Source of the DNA: Terrimesophilobacter mesophilus
GTDB taxonomy: Bacteria > Actinomycetota > Actinomycetes > Actinomycetales > Microbacteriaceae
Direction: 5' to 3'
DNA: 64,000 bases
NCBI RefSeq assembly: GCF_014200375.1
Contig: NZ_JACHBP010000001.1
Coordinates: 372,001 to 436,000, forward strand
A program made the position numbers and the translations under genes. Below the pieces are notes generated by a model. It searched no databases. It had not been told where the DNA came from and saw only the letters and a program-made list of their open reading frames with translations. Below are positions 11,929 to 21,641 of this stretch, piece by piece; the stretch's first letter is position 1, and the number at the start of each line of letters is the position of its first letter.

Positions 11929-12567
11929 GTCACCTTTGAGGGTGGCCACCCAATTCGCCAGGAGCCGCAGGCCGGCCTGTCCCGACTTTTCGGGGTGGAA
12001 CTGGGTCGCCGACAACGGCCCGTTCTCCACGGCGGCGAGGAACCGCCCGCCGTGCTGCGACCAGGTGAGTCGAGGCGCAGGCAACGGTCCATCCGGTGGC
12101 AGCACCCACTCGAGCGCCGCGTTGGAGTGCACGAAATAGAAGCGTTCGTCGCGAAGTCCGGAAAAGAGCACCGACCCGTCGGGCGCCTCGACAGAGTTCC
12201 AGCCGATGTGCGGCAGGATGTCCGATTCCAATTGCGAGACGACTCCGGGCCACTGGCCGAGACCCTCCGTGTCCTCCCCGCGCTCGATGCCACGTTCGAA
12301 CAGGACCTGCATGCCGACGCAGATACCGAGCACGGGGCGCCCGCCGGCCAGCCTGCGGTCGATGAGTTCCGGACCGCGCACCGCCTCGAGTGCTCTCATC
12401 ACAGCCGCGAAAGCCCCGACACCCGGGACGACGAGGCCATCGGCCTCGGCGACGCGTGCGGGGACGGCCGTGAGCTCGACCCTGGCGCCCACCTCCTCGA
12501 GTGCTTTCGCGGCGGAGTGGACGTTCCCGCTGCCGTAGTCGAGAACGACGACGGATGGCCCTGACAC
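11926..12567 (-). CDS. hisH: Imidazole glycerol phosphate synthase, glutaminase subunit
   Basis: A 213-residue class I glutamine amidotransferase that supplies ammonia to HisF in histidine synthesis. The nucleophile Cys is in [12 protein letters not shown], and His/Glu of the triad in TQFHPEKSG. The N-terminal [10 protein letters not shown] is typical. The GTG start at 12567 lies 2 bases after the hisB stop, indicating a tight operon. hisF itself is not in the window. Confidence 0.95.
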   Translation of the reverse strand: MSGPSVVVLDYGSGNVHSAAKALEEVGARVELTAVPARVAEADGLVVPGVGAFAAVMRALEAVRGPELIDRRLAGGRPVLGICVGMQVLFERGIERGEDTEGLGQWPGVVSQLESDILPHIGWNSVEAPDGSVLFSGLRDERFYFVHSNAALEWVLPPDGPLPAPRLTWSQHGGRFLAAVENGPLSATQFHPEKSGQAGLRLLANWVATLKGD

Positions 12568-12569
12568 GG

Positions 12570-13175
12570 TTACAGGGCGCCCTTCGTCGACGGCACGCCG
12601 CGCACGAGGGCATCCGGGGCGATCGCCTGCCGCAGAGCCCTCGCGAACGCCTTGAACTCGGCCTCGGCGATGTGGTGCGGGTCGCGGCCGCCGAGCACGG
12701 TGATGTGCACCGTGAGGCCGGCATGGAAGGCGATGGCCTCGAAGACATGACGCACCATCGATCCGGTGAAGTGGCCGCCGATGAGGTGGAACTCGAAGCC
12801 GGCCGGCTCCCCGGAGTGCACGAGATACGGTCGGCCCGAGACGTCGACGACGGCCTGCACGAGGGCCTCGTCGAGCGGAACGAGCGCGTCTCCGAAGCGG
12901 GAGATCCCGACCTTGTCGCCGAGTGCAGCGGCGATCGACTTGCCGAGGACGATCGCCGTGTCCTCCACCGTGTGGTGGACGTCGATGACGGTGTCACCGG
13001 ATGAGCGCACCGTGAGATCGATGAGCGAATGACGCGAGAAGGCCGTGAGCAGGTGATCGAAGAACGGAACGGTCGTGTCGATGTCGGACGTGCCCGAACC
13101 GTCGAGGTCGAGCGAGAGCTCGATGCTCGACTCACTCGTCTCCCGGCGAAGTTCGGCCGTGCGGTGCGTCGTCAT
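12570..13175 (-). CDS. hisB: Imidazoleglycerol-phosphate dehydratase
   Basis: A 201-residue monofunctional dehydratase converting IGP to imidazole acetol phosphate. Metal-binding motifs [19 protein letters not shown] and [17 protein letters not shown] give the di-manganese site histidines and acids. It lacks the phosphatase domain of enterobacterial HisB, as usual for actinobacteria. It lies 9 bases after hisC. A TAGGCT hexamer overlapping the hisC stop, 6 bases before the ATG, hints at an internal leaderless promoter. Confidence 0.96.
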   Translation of the reverse strand: MTTHRTAELRRETSESSIELSLDLDGSGTSDIDTTVPFFDHLLTAFSRHSLIDLTVRSSGDTVIDVHHTVEDTAIVLGKSIAAALGDKVGISRFGDALVPLDEALVQAVVDVSGRPYLVHSGEPAGFEFHLIGGHFTGSMVRHVFEAIAFHAGLTVHITVLGGRDPHHIAEAEFKAFARALRQAIAPDALVRGVPSTKGAL

Positions 13176-13181
13176 GGCTCA

Positions 13182-13187
13182 AGCCTA
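13182..13187 (-). promoter_or_regulatory. Candidate leaderless -10 of hisB
   Basis: TAGGCT on the minus strand, 6 bases before the hisB ATG. Its TAG is the hisC stop codon. Confidence 0.42.
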
Positions 13188-14264
13188 CCGAGGCGTGATG
13201 TCGGTGAGCGCCGCGAGGAACGCGGTGACCTCCGCCTCCGTGCCCGCTGTCACTCTCAGGTGCCCCGGGATGCCGACATCCCGCACGAGGATGCCCCGCG
13301 CCAGCAGCTCGCCGAACATCCCCGGCGGGTCGGCGACCCCCCCGAAGAGCACGAAGTTCGCATCCGAGGGAAGCACGGGATAGCCGAGTGCCGGCAATGC
13401 GGCCAGCAGGCGATCCCGCTGCGCTGCGATGTCGGCCACGGTCGCCAGCAGGATGTCCGCGTTGTCGAGCGCGGCGATCGCCGCAGCCTGTGTGAGCGAT
13501 GAGAGGTGATACGGCAGTCGCACGAGTCGCAGCGCGTCGATGACCGCCGGGTCCGCGGCGAGGTACCCGAGACGCACCCCGGCGAAGGCGAAGGCCTTGC
13601 TCATCGTCCTGGATACGACGAGCCGCTCCCGTCCCGGGAGCAGTTCAAGGGCCGAGGCTGTGCCGGCCGCGGCGAATTCAGCGTAGGCCTCATCCACGAC
13701 GACGATGCCGTCCGTGGCGTCGTAGACCGCGGTGATCACGTCACTCGACAACGGTGTGCCGGTCGGGTTGTTGGGTGAGCAGAGGATGACGATGCTCGGA
13801 GAGTGCTCACGCACCTGCCGCACCGCCGAATCCGGCGAAAGCCGAAACTCCTCGTCTCGGCTGCCGCCGATCCAGCCCGTGCCGGTTCCCCTCGCCAGGA
13901 TCGGGTACATCGAATAGGTCGGCTGGAATCCGAGAGCGGCGCGCCCTGGCCCGCCGAACGCCTGGAACAGCTGCTGCAGGATCTCGTTCGATCCGTTCGC
14001 CGCCCACAGGTTCGTCGCCGAAAGCCCACCGCCGAGATAGTTCGCAAGGCTCTCGCGCAGCGCTGTGAACTCCCGATCCGGGTACCGGTTGAGAGTGAGG
14101 ACCGCCTTCGCGAGCGAGGTCACGATGCCATGGGCGACGATCTCCGGCAGCGGGTGGGTGTTCTCGTTGACGTTGAGCGCGATCGGTACGGTCGTCTGCG
14201 GAGCGCCGTAGGGGCTGAGCCCGCGAAGATCGTCACGGAGGGGAAGGTCTGCGAGGTCTGCCAC
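13185..14264 (-). CDS. hisC: Histidinol-phosphate aminotransferase
   Basis: A 359-residue PLP-dependent fold-type I aminotransferase that makes histidinol phosphate from imidazole acetol phosphate and glutamate. Visible are the NPN motif in SPNNPTGTPL, the Asp/Tyr region VVVDEAYAEF, and the Schiff-base lysine in SRTMSKAFAFAGVRLGY. It is the first gene of the local his group; hisD, often upstream, is absent here. The GTG at 14264 has TAGCAT 6 bases upstream, suggesting a leaderless transcript. Confidence 0.94.
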   Translation of the reverse strand: MADLADLPLRDDLRGLSPYGAPQTTVPIALNVNENTHPLPEIVAHGIVTSLAKAVLTLNRYPDREFTALRESLANYLGGGLSATNLWAANGSNEILQQLFQAFGGPGRAALGFQPTYSMYPILARGTGTGWIGGSRDEEFRLSPDSAVRQVREHSPSIVILCSPNNPTGTPLSSDVITAVYDATDGIVVVDEAYAEFAAAGTASALELLPGRERLVVSRTMSKAFAFAGVRLGYLAADPAVIDALRLVRLPYHLSSLTQAAAIAALDNADILLATVADIAAQRDRLLAALPALGYPVLPSDANFVLFGGVADPPGMFGELLARGILVRDVGIPGHLRVTAGTEAEVTAFLAALTDITPR

Positions 14265-14270
14265 GCAGCA

Positions 14271-14276
14271 ATGCTA
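14271..14276 (-). promoter_or_regulatory. Candidate leaderless -10 of hisC operon
   Basis: TAGCAT on the minus strand, 6 bases before the hisC GTG. This lies in the 15-base gap after the LysM gene. Confidence 0.45.
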
Positions 14277-14279
14277 CGG

Positions 14280-14612
14280 CTACCGGGAGTATGCGGGAGG
14301 AACGGCCAACCGATCGCCGGGGTGGACGACCGAGTTCTCCAACTGGTTGAGCCTGACGATGTCGGAGATCACATCGCGCGGATCGGCGGTGGGAGCGAGC
14401 TCCTCCGCCACCTGCCACAGCGACTGGCCGGATGCGACGGTCACATAGTCGAACGTGCCGGTCGAGGGCTCGGAGGTCGCGGTCGCCATGCCGCCGTTGA
14501 GTGCCATGACAAGCGCCAGGACCGCGAGGGGCCCGGCAGCCAGCGCCGCGAACACCACTCGCCCGCGGCGGGTGATCCGCAAACGCGGCGTGCCCATCGA
14601 GATCGCTGTCAT
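14280..14612 (-). CDS. LysM-domain membrane protein, SOS division-inhibitor candidate
   Basis: A 110-residue protein: a basic cytoplasmic start, one transmembrane helix (about residues 20-40), and an external LysM domain (YVTVASGQSLWQVAEELAP ... IVRLNQLENSVVHPGDRL). The layout matches YneA of Bacillus and ChiZ (Rv2719c) of M. tuberculosis, damage-induced inhibitors of division encoded beside lexA. AGGAGG lies 6 bases before the ATG. A LexA-box candidate overlaps its predicted -10, so SOS control is likely. Function is inferred from architecture and neighbourhood. Confidence 0.8.
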   Translation of the reverse strand: MTAISMGTPRLRITRRGRVVFAALAAGPLAVLALVMALNGGMATATSEPSTGTFDYVTVASGQSLWQVAEELAPTADPRDVISDIVRLNQLENSVVHPGDRLAVPPAYSR

Positions 14613-14623
14613 GTCGCACCTCC

Positions 14624-14662
14624 TGGTCTTGCACTGTCGTGGTCTTGCACTGTCGTGGTCTT
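14624..14662. repeat. 16-bp tandem repeat in the LysM gene leader
   Basis: TGGTCTTGCACTGTCG occurs twice in tandem (14624-14639, 14640-14655) followed by a 7-base partial third copy. It ends beside the LysM gene's ribosome binding site. It is within the predicted 5' leader of the LysM gene. Confidence 0.85.
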
Positions 14663-14664
14663 CC

Positions 14665-14696
14665 GTATCCGGCGCTCGGCCGGGAGCGCCGGATAC
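14665..14696. promoter_or_regulatory. 13-bp perfect hairpin in the lexA/LysM divergent region
   Basis: GTATCCGGCGCTC and its exact complement with a 6-nt GGCCGG loop. A terminator would be odd in a divergent promoter region. In the LysM transcript it would lie in the 5' leader, between the LexA-controlled promoter and the ribosome binding site, and could tune expression. Confidence 0.7.
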
Positions 14697-14708
14697 GAAG
14701 CTTTGTTC

Positions 14709-14722
14709 CGAACCTATCTTCG
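14709..14722. promoter_or_regulatory. LexA box 1, at the LysM gene promoter
   Basis: Reads CGAAG-ATAG-GTTCG on the minus strand, one base from the actinobacterial/Bacillus-type consensus CGAAC-N4-GTTCG. It overlaps TAGGTT, which with TTGCTT and a 17-base spacer makes a good promoter for the LysM gene. Confidence 0.7.
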
Positions 14723-14781
14723 AATGACGCGAAAAGCAAGCACATTTTCGAAGAATCCCGACACGGATGTCGCGACACTCT

Positions 14782-14821
14782 CGAAGAGATGTTTGTTTTC
14801 CGTCCTCATTCCGGATACTGT
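14782..14821 (+). promoter_or_regulatory. LexA box 2 and lexA promoter
   Basis: CGAAG-AGAT-GTTTG (14782-14795) overlaps a -35 (TTGTTT, 14793-14798). After 17 bases comes the -10 TACTGT (14816-14821). This predicts lexA autorepression with about an 80-nt leader. Confidence 0.55.
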
Positions 14822-14911
14822 TTCGATTGTCTGGAATTCAGGCAATCACGACCCACTGACATTCGTCGGCGATCAGCTTCGACGGATGTCTGACAGGCAG
14901 GTGGACAACGC

Positions 14912-15589
14912 ATGGACGAACTCGAATCCGAGGTGGCGAAGCCGGGCACCCGACGCCGCCGCAGCCTCAGCGAGAAGCAGCGGGCGATCCTCGAGGTGAT
15001 CCAGCGCTCGGTCTCGACGCGCGGCTATCCGCCGAGCATGAGGGAGATCGGCGACGCCGTGGGCCTCGCATCGCTCTCCAGTGTCACCCACCAGCTGGGC
15101 CAGCTCGAGTTGAGCGGCTACCTTCGACGCGACCCCAACCGCACGCGCGCCCTCGAGGTGCTCATCGAGGTGCCGACGGGCGACAACGGCGGTGAGACAT
15201 CCATTCCGGTGGGCGACGCCGCCATGGTGCCCCTCGTCGGCAGGATCGCCGCCGGGATTCCGATCACGGCGGACCAGCAGATCGACGAGGTCTTCCCTCT
15301 CCCCCGCCAGCTCGTCGGCAAGGGTGACCTCTTCATGCTCAAGGTCGTGGGGGAATCGATGATCGACGCCGCCATCTGCGACGGAGACTGGGTCGTCGTG
15401 CGCCAGCAGCAGAACGCGGAGAACGGCGAGATCGTCGCGGCCATGCTCGAAGAGGAGGCGACGGTCAAGGTGTTCCAGCAGCGCGACGGTCACACGTGGC
15501 TCCTGCCCCGCAACACCGCCTTCGCTCCGATCGTCGGCGACCGCGCCGTCATCCTCGGCAAGGTCGTGGCGGTTCTCAGGTCAGTCTGA
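14912..15589 (+). CDS. lexA: LexA repressor
   Basis: A 225-residue SOS repressor and self-cleaving S24 peptidase. The N-terminal winged helix-turn-helix spans about residues 20-85 ([15 protein letters not shown] ... [15 protein letters not shown]). The cleavage site is Ala114-Gly115 in GRIAAG, nucleophile Ser149 in GESM, and general base Lys186 in EATVKVF. RecA-ssDNA filaments trigger autocleavage. Likely targets here are lexA itself, the LysM gene and recA. It is divergent from the LysM gene and convergent with hflX (9-base overlap). Confidence 0.97.
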   Translation: MDELESEVAKPGTRRRRSLSEKQRAILEVIQRSVSTRGYPPSMREIGDAVGLASLSSVTHQLGQLELSGYLRRDPNRTRALEVLIEVPTGDNGGETSIPVGDAAMVPLVGRIAAGIPITADQQIDEVFPLPRQLVGKGDLFMLKVVGESMIDAAICDGDWVVVRQQQNAENGEIVAAMLEEEATVKVFQQRDGHTWLLPRNTAFAPIVGDRAVILGKVVAVLRSV

Positions 15590-17119
15590 TACCTGCGCCG
15601 CCTGGGCGCGTTCCGTCTGAAACGCGCCCAGTGGGCCTTCGTGTGCTGCGGTGACGAGCGCCACCACCCTGGTACCGGCTTCCTCGTAGGAGGTCGACAG
15701 GATCGTCCCGTGCTCGTGGAGCGACGAGATGACATCGCCGCGGTCGTACGGGACCAGAAGTTCGACCCTGATGTCCGGCCGAGGGATGGTCTGCGAGATC
15801 CGGTCGAGAAGCTCGTCGACTCCCTCTCCGGTGCGCGCAGACACGAACAGCGCATCCGGTTCGAGCCCACGCAGCGCGAGCCGTGCGTTGTCATCGATGA
15901 GGTCCGCCTTGTTGAACACCACGATCTCGGGGATGTCCCGTGCCCCCAGGTCGCCGATCACATTGCGTACGGTCGTGAGCTGGCTCACGGGATCCGGATG
16001 ACTGGCGTCCACGACGTGCACGATCACATCGGAGCGTTCGACCTCCTCGAGCGTCGAACGGAAGGCCTCGACGAGCTCATGCGGCAGGTTGCGGACGAAC
16101 CCCACCGTGTCGGTCAGCGTGTACTGGCGGCCGTCGGCGGTCTCCGTGCGGCGAACCGCGGTGTCGAGTGTGGCGAACAGGGCGTTCTCGACGAGCGCCC
16201 CCGCCCTCGTCACGCGATTGAGGAGCGACGACTTGCCCGCGTTCGTGTAGCCGGCGATCGCCACGGACGGCACGGCGTTCCTCGCACGATTGGCACGCTT
16301 GGACTCCCGCGCCGGCGCGAACTCCTTGATCTGCTTGCGCAACCGCGCCATCCGGGTGTGGATGCGGCGGCGATCGAGCTCGATCTTGGTCTCACCGGGT
16401 CCACGGGATCCCATACCGACGCCGGCACCGACCTGGCCACCGGCCTGCCTGCTCATCGACTCACCCCAGCCGCGGAGTCGGGGCAGCAGGTACTCGAGCT
16501 GTGCCAGCTCGACCTGCGCCTTGCCCTCGCGGCTCTTGGCGTGCTGGCTGAAGATGTCCAGGATGACGGCGGTACGGTCGATGACCTTGACCTTGACGAC
16601 GTCCTCGAGCGCTCGTCGCTGACTGGGGGCGAGTTCGGTATCGGCCACCACGGTGTCCGCACCGAGCGACGCCACGATGTCCCGCAGCTCCTGCGCCTTG
16701 CCCTTTCCGAGGAAGGTGCTCGGATCGGGATGGCTCCTCCGCTGGAGCAGGCCGTCGAGAACCACGGCGCCGGCCGTCTCCGCGAGGGCCGCGAGTTCGC
16801 GAAGCGAGTTCTCGGCGTCGGTCTGCCCGCCCTGGGGGTGGATGCCGATGAGCACGACATTCTCGAGGCGCAGTTGACGGTATTCGACCTCGGTGACGTC
16901 GGTGAGTTCTGTCGACAGCCCAGCGACCCTGCGGAGCGCCTGGCGTTCGTCGCGATCCAGCTGGTCGCCGTCGATGACCCCGGACTCTGCCGCATCCTCC
17001 TGGATGGCGAGTGCGCCGGACCGGAAAAGGGCATAGCCGCCCGCCCGTGCGTCGGCCGCAGCCAACACCCGGTCTATCGGGTCCGCGTCCGGGCGGACCT
17101 CTGTTTCACGTTCAGTCAT
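15581..17119 (-). CDS. hflX: GTPase HflX
   Basis: A 512-residue ribosome-associated GTPase that splits or rescues stalled 70S ribosomes. The N-terminal HflX domain contains the glycine-rich [14 protein letters not shown] linker. The G domain has G1 [22 protein letters not shown] (G3) and NKAD (G4). The ATG at 17119 was chosen because the extra upstream residues are not conserved and a TAGGGT hexamer lies 7 bases before it, giving a leaderless start. It is convergent with lexA and divergent from the methyltransferase gene. Confidence 0.95.
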   Translation of the reverse strand: MTERETEVRPDADPIDRVLAAADARAGGYALFRSGALAIQEDAAESGVIDGDQLDRDERQALRRVAGLSTELTDVTEVEYRQLRLENVVLIGIHPQGGQTDAENSLRELAALAETAGAVVLDGLLQRRSHPDPSTFLGKGKAQELRDIVASLGADTVVADTELAPSQRRALEDVVKVKVIDRTAVILDIFSQHAKSREGKAQVELAQLEYLLPRLRGWGESMSRQAGGQVGAGVGMGSRGPGETKIELDRRRIHTRMARLRKQIKEFAPARESKRANRARNAVPSVAIAGYTNAGKSSLLNRVTRAGALVENALFATLDTAVRRTETADGRQYTLTDTVGFVRNLPHELVEAFRSTLEEVERSDVIVHVVDASHPDPVSQLTTVRNVIGDLGARDIPEIVVFNKADLIDDNARLALRGLEPDALFVSARTGEGVDELLDRISQTIPRPDIRVELLVPYDRGDVISSLHEHGTILSTSYEEAGTRVVALVTAAHEGPLGAFQTERAQAAQVSD

Positions 17120-17126
17120 CGGGTTA

Positions 17127-17154
17127 ACCCTAGCTCTCCGCTTTTCGGTAAGTT
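17127..17154. promoter_or_regulatory. Back-to-back leaderless promoters of hflX and the methyltransferase gene
   Basis: The 42-base gap carries TAGGGT for hflX (minus, 17127-17132) and TAAGTT for the methyltransferase gene (plus, 17149-17154), each 7 bases from its start codon. The palindrome GGGTTAACCC covers the hflX side. Confidence 0.5.
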
Positions 17155-17161
17155 TCTGTGC

Positions 17162-17770
17162 ATGGCCGACGATCACTACTTTTCGTCATCACCCGCAAGT
17201 GCCCTGCAATTCCGCCCTCTTCGTGTGAACCTGGCCGGCAACGACTACGACCTCACGACCGCGAACGGTATTTTCAGCCCGGAACGCATCGACTCCGGAA
17301 CGCAGGTGCTCCTCTCGAACACCCCACCGCCTCCGCCAGGCGGCAACCTGCTCGACCTCGGTTGCGGGTGGGGTCCGATCGCACTGACGCTCGCTCTCGA
17401 GTCCCCTCGCGCCACCGTGTGGGCTGTCGACGTCAACGAAAGGGCGCTTGATCTCGTCCGACGAAATGCCCAGTCGCTCGGCCTCGACAATGTGAACGCC
17501 TGTCGGCCCGAGGATGTTCCCGACGACATCGCCTTCATGACGATCTGGTCGAATCCGCCGATCCGCGTCGGGAAGAACGAGCTGCACAAGATGCTCGAGC
17601 AGTGGGTTCCCCGGCTGGAGGCATCATCCGACGCCTGGCTCGTCGTCCAGCGGAACCTCGGCTCGGACTCACTCCACCGCTGGCTCGACAGCACGCTCTC
17701 CGGCGAGTTCTCGGTGAGTCGCGCCGCGACGAGCAAAGGGTACCGGGTGCTGCGGGTACGTCGGCGCTAG
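17162..17770 (+). CDS. RsmC-like class I SAM methyltransferase
   Basis: A 202-residue methyltransferase with an MTS-type small domain. Motif I is [13 protein letters not shown] (about residues 60-72). The catalytic SNPPI motif ([10 protein letters not shown]) marks N-methyltransferases acting on guanine or adenine bases in RNA, such as RsmC and RlmG. It is shorter than E. coli RsmC because the N-terminal pseudo-domain is missing, as in many Gram-positives. The target nucleotide is unknown. It starts with a leaderless-type ATG and ends in CTAG shared with convergent dapF. Confidence 0.85.
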   Translation: MADDHYFSSSPASALQFRPLRVNLAGNDYDLTTANGIFSPERIDSGTQVLLSNTPPPPPGGNLLDLGCGWGPIALTLALESPRATVWAVDVNERALDLVRRNAQSLGLDNVNACRPEDVPDDIAFMTIWSNPPIRVGKNELHKMLEQWVPRLEASSDAWLVVQRNLGSDSLHRWLDSTLSGEFSVSRAATSKGYRVLRVRRR

Positions 17771-18642
17771 ACCGTCACCATCCCGTCGAAGACGAGTTCG
17801 GCCGGCCCGGACAGCGAGACGTGTTCTCCGTCCTCTGCCGGCCACATCCGGACTCCGAGCGTTCCGCCCGGCACGTCCACCCTCCATTGGCTGGGGGCAG
17901 ACTCCCCCGCCCAGTGTCGCGTCGCGAGCGCGGCAGCGACGGCTCCCGTACCGCAGGAGAGGGTTTCGCCGCTCCCGCGCTCGTGAACCCGCATCCGGAT
18001 CCTCCCGACGCCATCCTGCACTAGCGGCTCCCGCGGGACGACGAACTCGACGTTGGCGCCGTTCTCCGGCTCAGGGTCGAGCACGGGGATCCAGGCGAGG
18101 TCGGCGGACTCCAGTTCCTCTTCGCTGGAGAGTGCAACGATGACGTGCGGGTTTCCGACCTCGATGCCGAGACCCGGCCGTGCGACCTTGAGGTTGCGGG
18201 CGCGAACGAGCGGCTCTGAGCCGGACAGCGACCAGCGGCCCATGTCCACCTGGTATCCGGTGGCATTGCCCTGGATATCGCGAACACCGCCGCGGGTCCC
18301 GATCGGGAGGGTGTCGCCCGGCCCGAGCTCCGCGAGACCGTTTTCGACCAGGAACTTCACGTAGACCCGGATGCCGTTCCCGCACATCTCCGAGACCGAG
18401 CCGTCGGAGTTGTGGTAGTCCATGAACCACTCGGCAGCGTCATCCTCCGCGAGCGCGGCCGCACCGTCCGGGAGACTCCGCGACCTGACCGCACGGATGA
18501 CGCCGTCGGCCCCGATGCCGAAGTGCCGGTCGCAGAGCGCTCGAATCTGCTCCGGGGTGAGCGTGAGCTTCCCGTCCGGGTCCGCGTACAGGATGAAGTC
18601 GTTCCCGGTACCGTGACCCTTGGTGAAGTGAAGCTCAGCCAT
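17767..18642 (-). CDS. dapF: Diaminopimelate epimerase
   Basis: A 291-residue cofactor-independent racemase converting LL-DAP to meso-DAP for lysine and peptidoglycan synthesis. The two catalytic thiols are Cys87 (EMCGNGIR) and Cys230 (LSCGTGA). The N-terminal [11 protein letters not shown] is diagnostic. The start overlaps the end of miaA by 8 bases. TAGCAT 6 bases before the ATG offers a second, leaderless promoter inside miaA. Confidence 0.97.
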   Translation of the reverse strand: MAELHFTKGHGTGNDFILYADPDGKLTLTPEQIRALCDRHFGIGADGVIRAVRSRSLPDGAAALAEDDAAEWFMDYHNSDGSVSEMCGNGIRVYVKFLVENGLAELGPGDTLPIGTRGGVRDIQGNATGYQVDMGRWSLSGSEPLVRARNLKVARPGLGIEVGNPHVIVALSSEEELESADLAWIPVLDPEPENGANVEFVVPREPLVQDGVGRIRMRVHERGSGETLSCGTGAVAAALATRHWAGESAPSQWRVDVPGGTLGVRMWPAEDGEHVSLSGPAELVFDGMVTV

Positions 18643-19561
18643 GCGCCAATGCTAGGGCAACAGTCGCGTCCACCCTGCGCGGGTCCTCGGCGTCGAACCA
18701 GTGCGCGTCACGATAGCGTCGGAACCAGCCGACCTGGCGGCGAGCGTAGCGGCGGGTGAGAGCGGAGGCATCCTCGATCGCCTGCACCTCGGTCACGCTC
18801 CCCCTCAGCTGGCCGATCGCCTGCGCGTAGCCGATGGCGCGGCGCGCCGTGACCCCGTGCTCGAGACCCACGTCCAGGAGCCCGCGGACCTCGTCGAGGA
18901 GCCCCGCCTGCCACATCCCCTGGACCCTCGCGTCGAGTCCGGCCACGAGCGCCGGCCTCGGTGAAGTCAACCCGATGACGAGCGCCGACTCTCGCATCCG
19001 GGACTCGTCGGGGAGTCCGGATCCGAAGGGTTCGCCCGTGAGCTCGACGACTTCGAGCGCTCGGACGATCCGTCGGGCATTGTGCGGCCCGATGGCATCC
19101 GCCGCATCGGGGTCGAGCTCTGCGAGGCGACGGTACAGGATGCCGCGGCCCCGTGTCTCGAGCTCTGCTTCGAGGCGGGCACGGATGTCGGGATCGGTCC
19201 CCGGGAAGTGGAAATCGAAGAGCACTGACGACACGTACAGGCCGGACCCGCCGACGAGGATGGGGACCGCTCCCCGTTCCCGCACCGCGGCGATGAGCCC
19301 TAGCGCGCGCTCCTGGTAGTCGGCCACGCTCGCCTCCTGGGTGACGTCGAGGACGTCGAACAGGTGGTGCGGAATCCCTCGTCGCTCCTCGACCGCGAGT
19401 TTGGCCGTTCCGATGTCCATGCCCCGATACAGCTGCATCGCATCGGCGTTGATGATCTCCGCAGGATGCCCGCGCTCGTCGAGTCGCTGGGCGACATCCA
19501 GCGACAGTGCGCTCTTGCCGGTGCCGGTCGCCCCGACGATGGCGAGGAGTGGTGCCGTCAC
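18635..19561 (-). CDS. miaA: tRNA dimethylallyltransferase
   Basis: A 308-residue enzyme that adds dimethylallyl to N6 of A37 in tRNAs reading UNN codons. The P-loop [11 protein letters not shown] is near residue 10. The catalytic/substrate motifs [18 protein letters not shown] and LVGGSGLYV are clear. The GTG at 19561 is the first codon of the conserved protein and overlaps the miaB stop by 4 bases (GTGA). MiaB then methylthiolates the same base, so the operon joins consecutive steps. Confidence 0.95.
   Translation of the reverse strand: MTAPLLAIVGATGTGKSALSLDVAQRLDERGHPAEIINADAMQLYRGMDIGTAKLAVEERRGIPHHLFDVLDVTQEASVADYQERALGLIAAVRERGAVPILVGGSGLYVSSVLFDFHFPGTDPDIRARLEAELETRGRGILYRRLAELDPDAADAIGPHNARRIVRALEVVELTGEPFGSGLPDESRMRESALVIGLTSPRPALVAGLDARVQGMWQAGLLDEVRGLLDVGLEHGVTARRAIGYAQAIGQLRGSVTEVQAIEDASALTRRYARRQVGWFRRYRDAHWFDAEDPRRVDATVALALAHG
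18649..18654 (-). promoter_or_regulatory. Candidate internal -10 of dapF
   Basis: TAGCAT on the minus strand inside the miaA 3' end, 6 bases before the dapF ATG. Confidence 0.38.
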
Positions 19562-21054
19562 CGTCGCAGCGTCGGAAGCCCGAGCGAGACGCGTCCGATG
19601 CCGACGCCGGCGTCCTCCGGCACGGCGCAACTTGCCGCCTGTGCCCGGTCCCATGCGTCGCCGGCGGTCGTTCTGCGGATGTCGAGGCGGGTTCCGGCCG
19701 GCGCATCCGCGATCAGGTGGAAGGGCGCCGCCTCGGAGATCGCGACGGTCACGACGTCGCCGGGGCGCGGAGTCTCGTTCCCCGCGGGGACACTGAAGTG
19801 GACGAGTCGCCCATCCCGCGCGCGGCCGGTCAGGCGGTGTGTGTCGGAGTCCTTTCGGCCTTCGCCGTTGGCGACGATGAGCTCGGCGCGGGCTCCGATG
19901 AGAGCACGGTTCTCCTCCCAGGAGATCCGGTCCTGAAGTGCCGCCAGCCGCTCGTAGCGCTCCTGGACGACGGCCTTGGGGACCTGGTCCGGCATCGTCG
20001 CGGCTGGGGTTCCCTCGCGGATCGAGTACTGGAACGTGAACGCGGACGAGAATCTGGCCAACTCGACGACGCGAAGCGTCTCTGCGAAGTCCTCTTCGGT
20101 CTCGCCGGGGAATCCGACGATGATGTCGGTCGTGATGGCGGCATCCGGGATCCTCGCCCTGACCCGATCGAGGATTCCCAGGAACTTCTCCGACCGGTAG
20201 CTGCGACGCATCGCCCGAAGGGTGCGATCGGATCCGGACTGGAGCGGCATGTGGAGCTGCGGCATGACGGATGGCGTCTCGGCCATCGCCTCGATGACAT
20301 CGTCGGTGAACGCGGCGGGGTGCGGGCTCGTGAACCGGATGCGCTCGAGACCGGGGATGCCTCCCGCGGCGCGCAGGAGCTTCGCGAATGCCCCGCGGTC
20401 GCCGAATTCCACGCCGTAGGAATTGACGTTCTGTCCGAGGAGGGTGACTTCGATGGCGCCGTCGTCGACGAGTGCTTGGATCTCGGCGAGGATGTCTCCG
20501 GGCCGACGATCCTTCTCCTTGCCTCGCAGCGATGGCACGATGCAGAAGGTGCAGGTGTTGTTGCAGCCGACGGAGATCGACACCCACCCGCTGTAGGTCG
20601 ACTCTCTCCGCGCGGGGAGGGTGGAAGGGAACACTTCGAGCGATTCGAGGATCTCAAGCTGGGCTTCGTCGTTGTGCCGTGCCCGCTCCAGGAGCGCGGG
20701 AAGCGACCCCATGTTGTGCGTCCCGAACACGACGTCGACCCACGGGGCCTTCTCGAGGATGATCCCCTTGTCCTTCTGGGCCAGGCATCCGCCGACCGCG
20801 ATCTGCATCCCCTCGTGTTCTCGCTTCACCGAGGCGAGCATGCCGAGGGTTCCGTACAGCTTGTTGTCCGCGTTCTCCCGCACCGCACAGGTGTTGATGA
20901 CGACGACGTCGGCGTCACCGTCGATCGCACGGGAGTAGCCGGCCGCTTCGAGGGATCCGCTGAGCCTCTCGGAGTCGTGGACGTTCATCTGGCAACCGAA
21001 GGTTCTCACTTCGTAGGTGCGCGGCCGGGCCGCGGTGTCGGTCATCAGGGTCAT
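19558..21054 (-). CDS. miaB: tRNA-2-methylthio-N6-dimethylallyladenosine synthase
   Basis: A 498-residue radical SAM methylthiotransferase. The UPF0004 domain has Cys21 (FGCQMN), Cys56 and Cys90 (GGC) for the auxiliary cluster. The radical SAM cluster ligands are Cys164, Cys168 and Cys171 (GCNNTCTFC). The C-terminal TRAM domain (about residues 390-460) binds RNA. It acts on MiaA-modified A37. TAGGCT lies 9 bases before the ATG at 21054; an alternative ATG is at 21045. Confidence 0.96.
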   Translation of the reverse strand: MTLMTDTAARPRTYEVRTFGCQMNVHDSERLSGSLEAAGYSRAIDGDADVVVINTCAVRENADNKLYGTLGMLASVKREHEGMQIAVGGCLAQKDKGIILEKAPWVDVVFGTHNMGSLPALLERARHNDEAQLEILESLEVFPSTLPARRESTYSGWVSISVGCNNTCTFCIVPSLRGKEKDRRPGDILAEIQALVDDGAIEVTLLGQNVNSYGVEFGDRGAFAKLLRAAGGIPGLERIRFTSPHPAAFTDDVIEAMAETPSVMPQLHMPLQSGSDRTLRAMRRSYRSEKFLGILDRVRARIPDAAITTDIIVGFPGETEEDFAETLRVVELARFSSAFTFQYSIREGTPAATMPDQVPKAVVQERYERLAALQDRISWEENRALIGARAELIVANGEGRKDSDTHRLTGRARDGRLVHFSVPAGNETPRPGDVVTVAISEAAPFHLIADAPAGTRLDIRRTTAGDAWDRAQAASCAVPEDAGVGIGRVSLGLPTLRR

Positions 21055-21102
21055 GGTGGTTCCAGCCTAAGGCTCGCGTTCCTCTCGACGTCCGCTCGAC
21101 GC

Positions 21103-21567
21103 CTATTTCTGCGTCAGGGTCACGGTGAGTTCGAGCGCGGTGCGCGTCGTGCGCAGAACAGCATTCAGAACCGATTTCTCCGGGTCCCAGGTGGCGACGT
21201 AGTGCGCGTCACCGTTCGCCTCGTCGATGTGGACGGTGAGATACAGGATTCCGTCGGTGACCTTCCAGACGTCGTTCGGGTCGTCGTACGCGTTGTCGCC
21301 GTAACTGACCGCCACAGTCCCGCCAGCGTGCAGGGTGAGCGTCGTCAGGTCACCGCCGCTGTCCTTCCCGCTCCAGACGGTGCCATCCGGGTCGATGAGG
21401 CCACCGATGTACTTCGAGGTGTCCACGGGCGACGGCGTCGGGCTCACGCTCGTGAGCGGTGAGGATGCTGGTACCGGTTCCAGGAAGCTGCATCCGGACA
21501 GTGCAGCGACCGACAGTGCGGCGACGGTCGTTGTCGCGAGCAGCCGCGGTGTGCCGGGTCGTCGCAT
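21103..21567 (-). CDS. Hypothetical lipoprotein
   Basis: A 154-residue exported protein. The signal peptide (MRRPGTPRLLATTTVAALS) ends in lipobox LSGC, so Cys26 should be lipidated. A Ser/Thr/Pro linker (about 30-50) precedes a compact domain rich in beta-type residues (TVWSGKDSGGDLTTLTLHAGGTV). I do not recognise the domain. It lies between miaB and recX on the same strand. The ATG at 21567 begins the signal peptide; a GTG at 21573 is an alternative. Confidence 0.75.
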   Translation of the reverse strand: MRRPGTPRLLATTTVAALSVAALSGCSFLEPVPASSPLTSVSPTPSPVDTSKYIGGLIDPDGTVWSGKDSGGDLTTLTLHAGGTVAVSYGDNAYDDPNDVWKVTDGILYLTVHIDEANGDAHYVATWDPEKSVLNAVLRTTRTALELTVTLTQK

Positions 21568-21641
21568 TCTCACGCACACGATCCTATGTGTTGTCCCGCG
21601 GTGTCCTGTCACGGGAGAGAGCGTCGCATCCGAGCGTGCCC

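Noticed and set aside
14639-14893. Short open frame on the plus strand upstream of lexA
   Set aside because: It runs through the hairpin, LexA boxes and the lexA promoter, has no ribosome binding site and no recognisable protein features.
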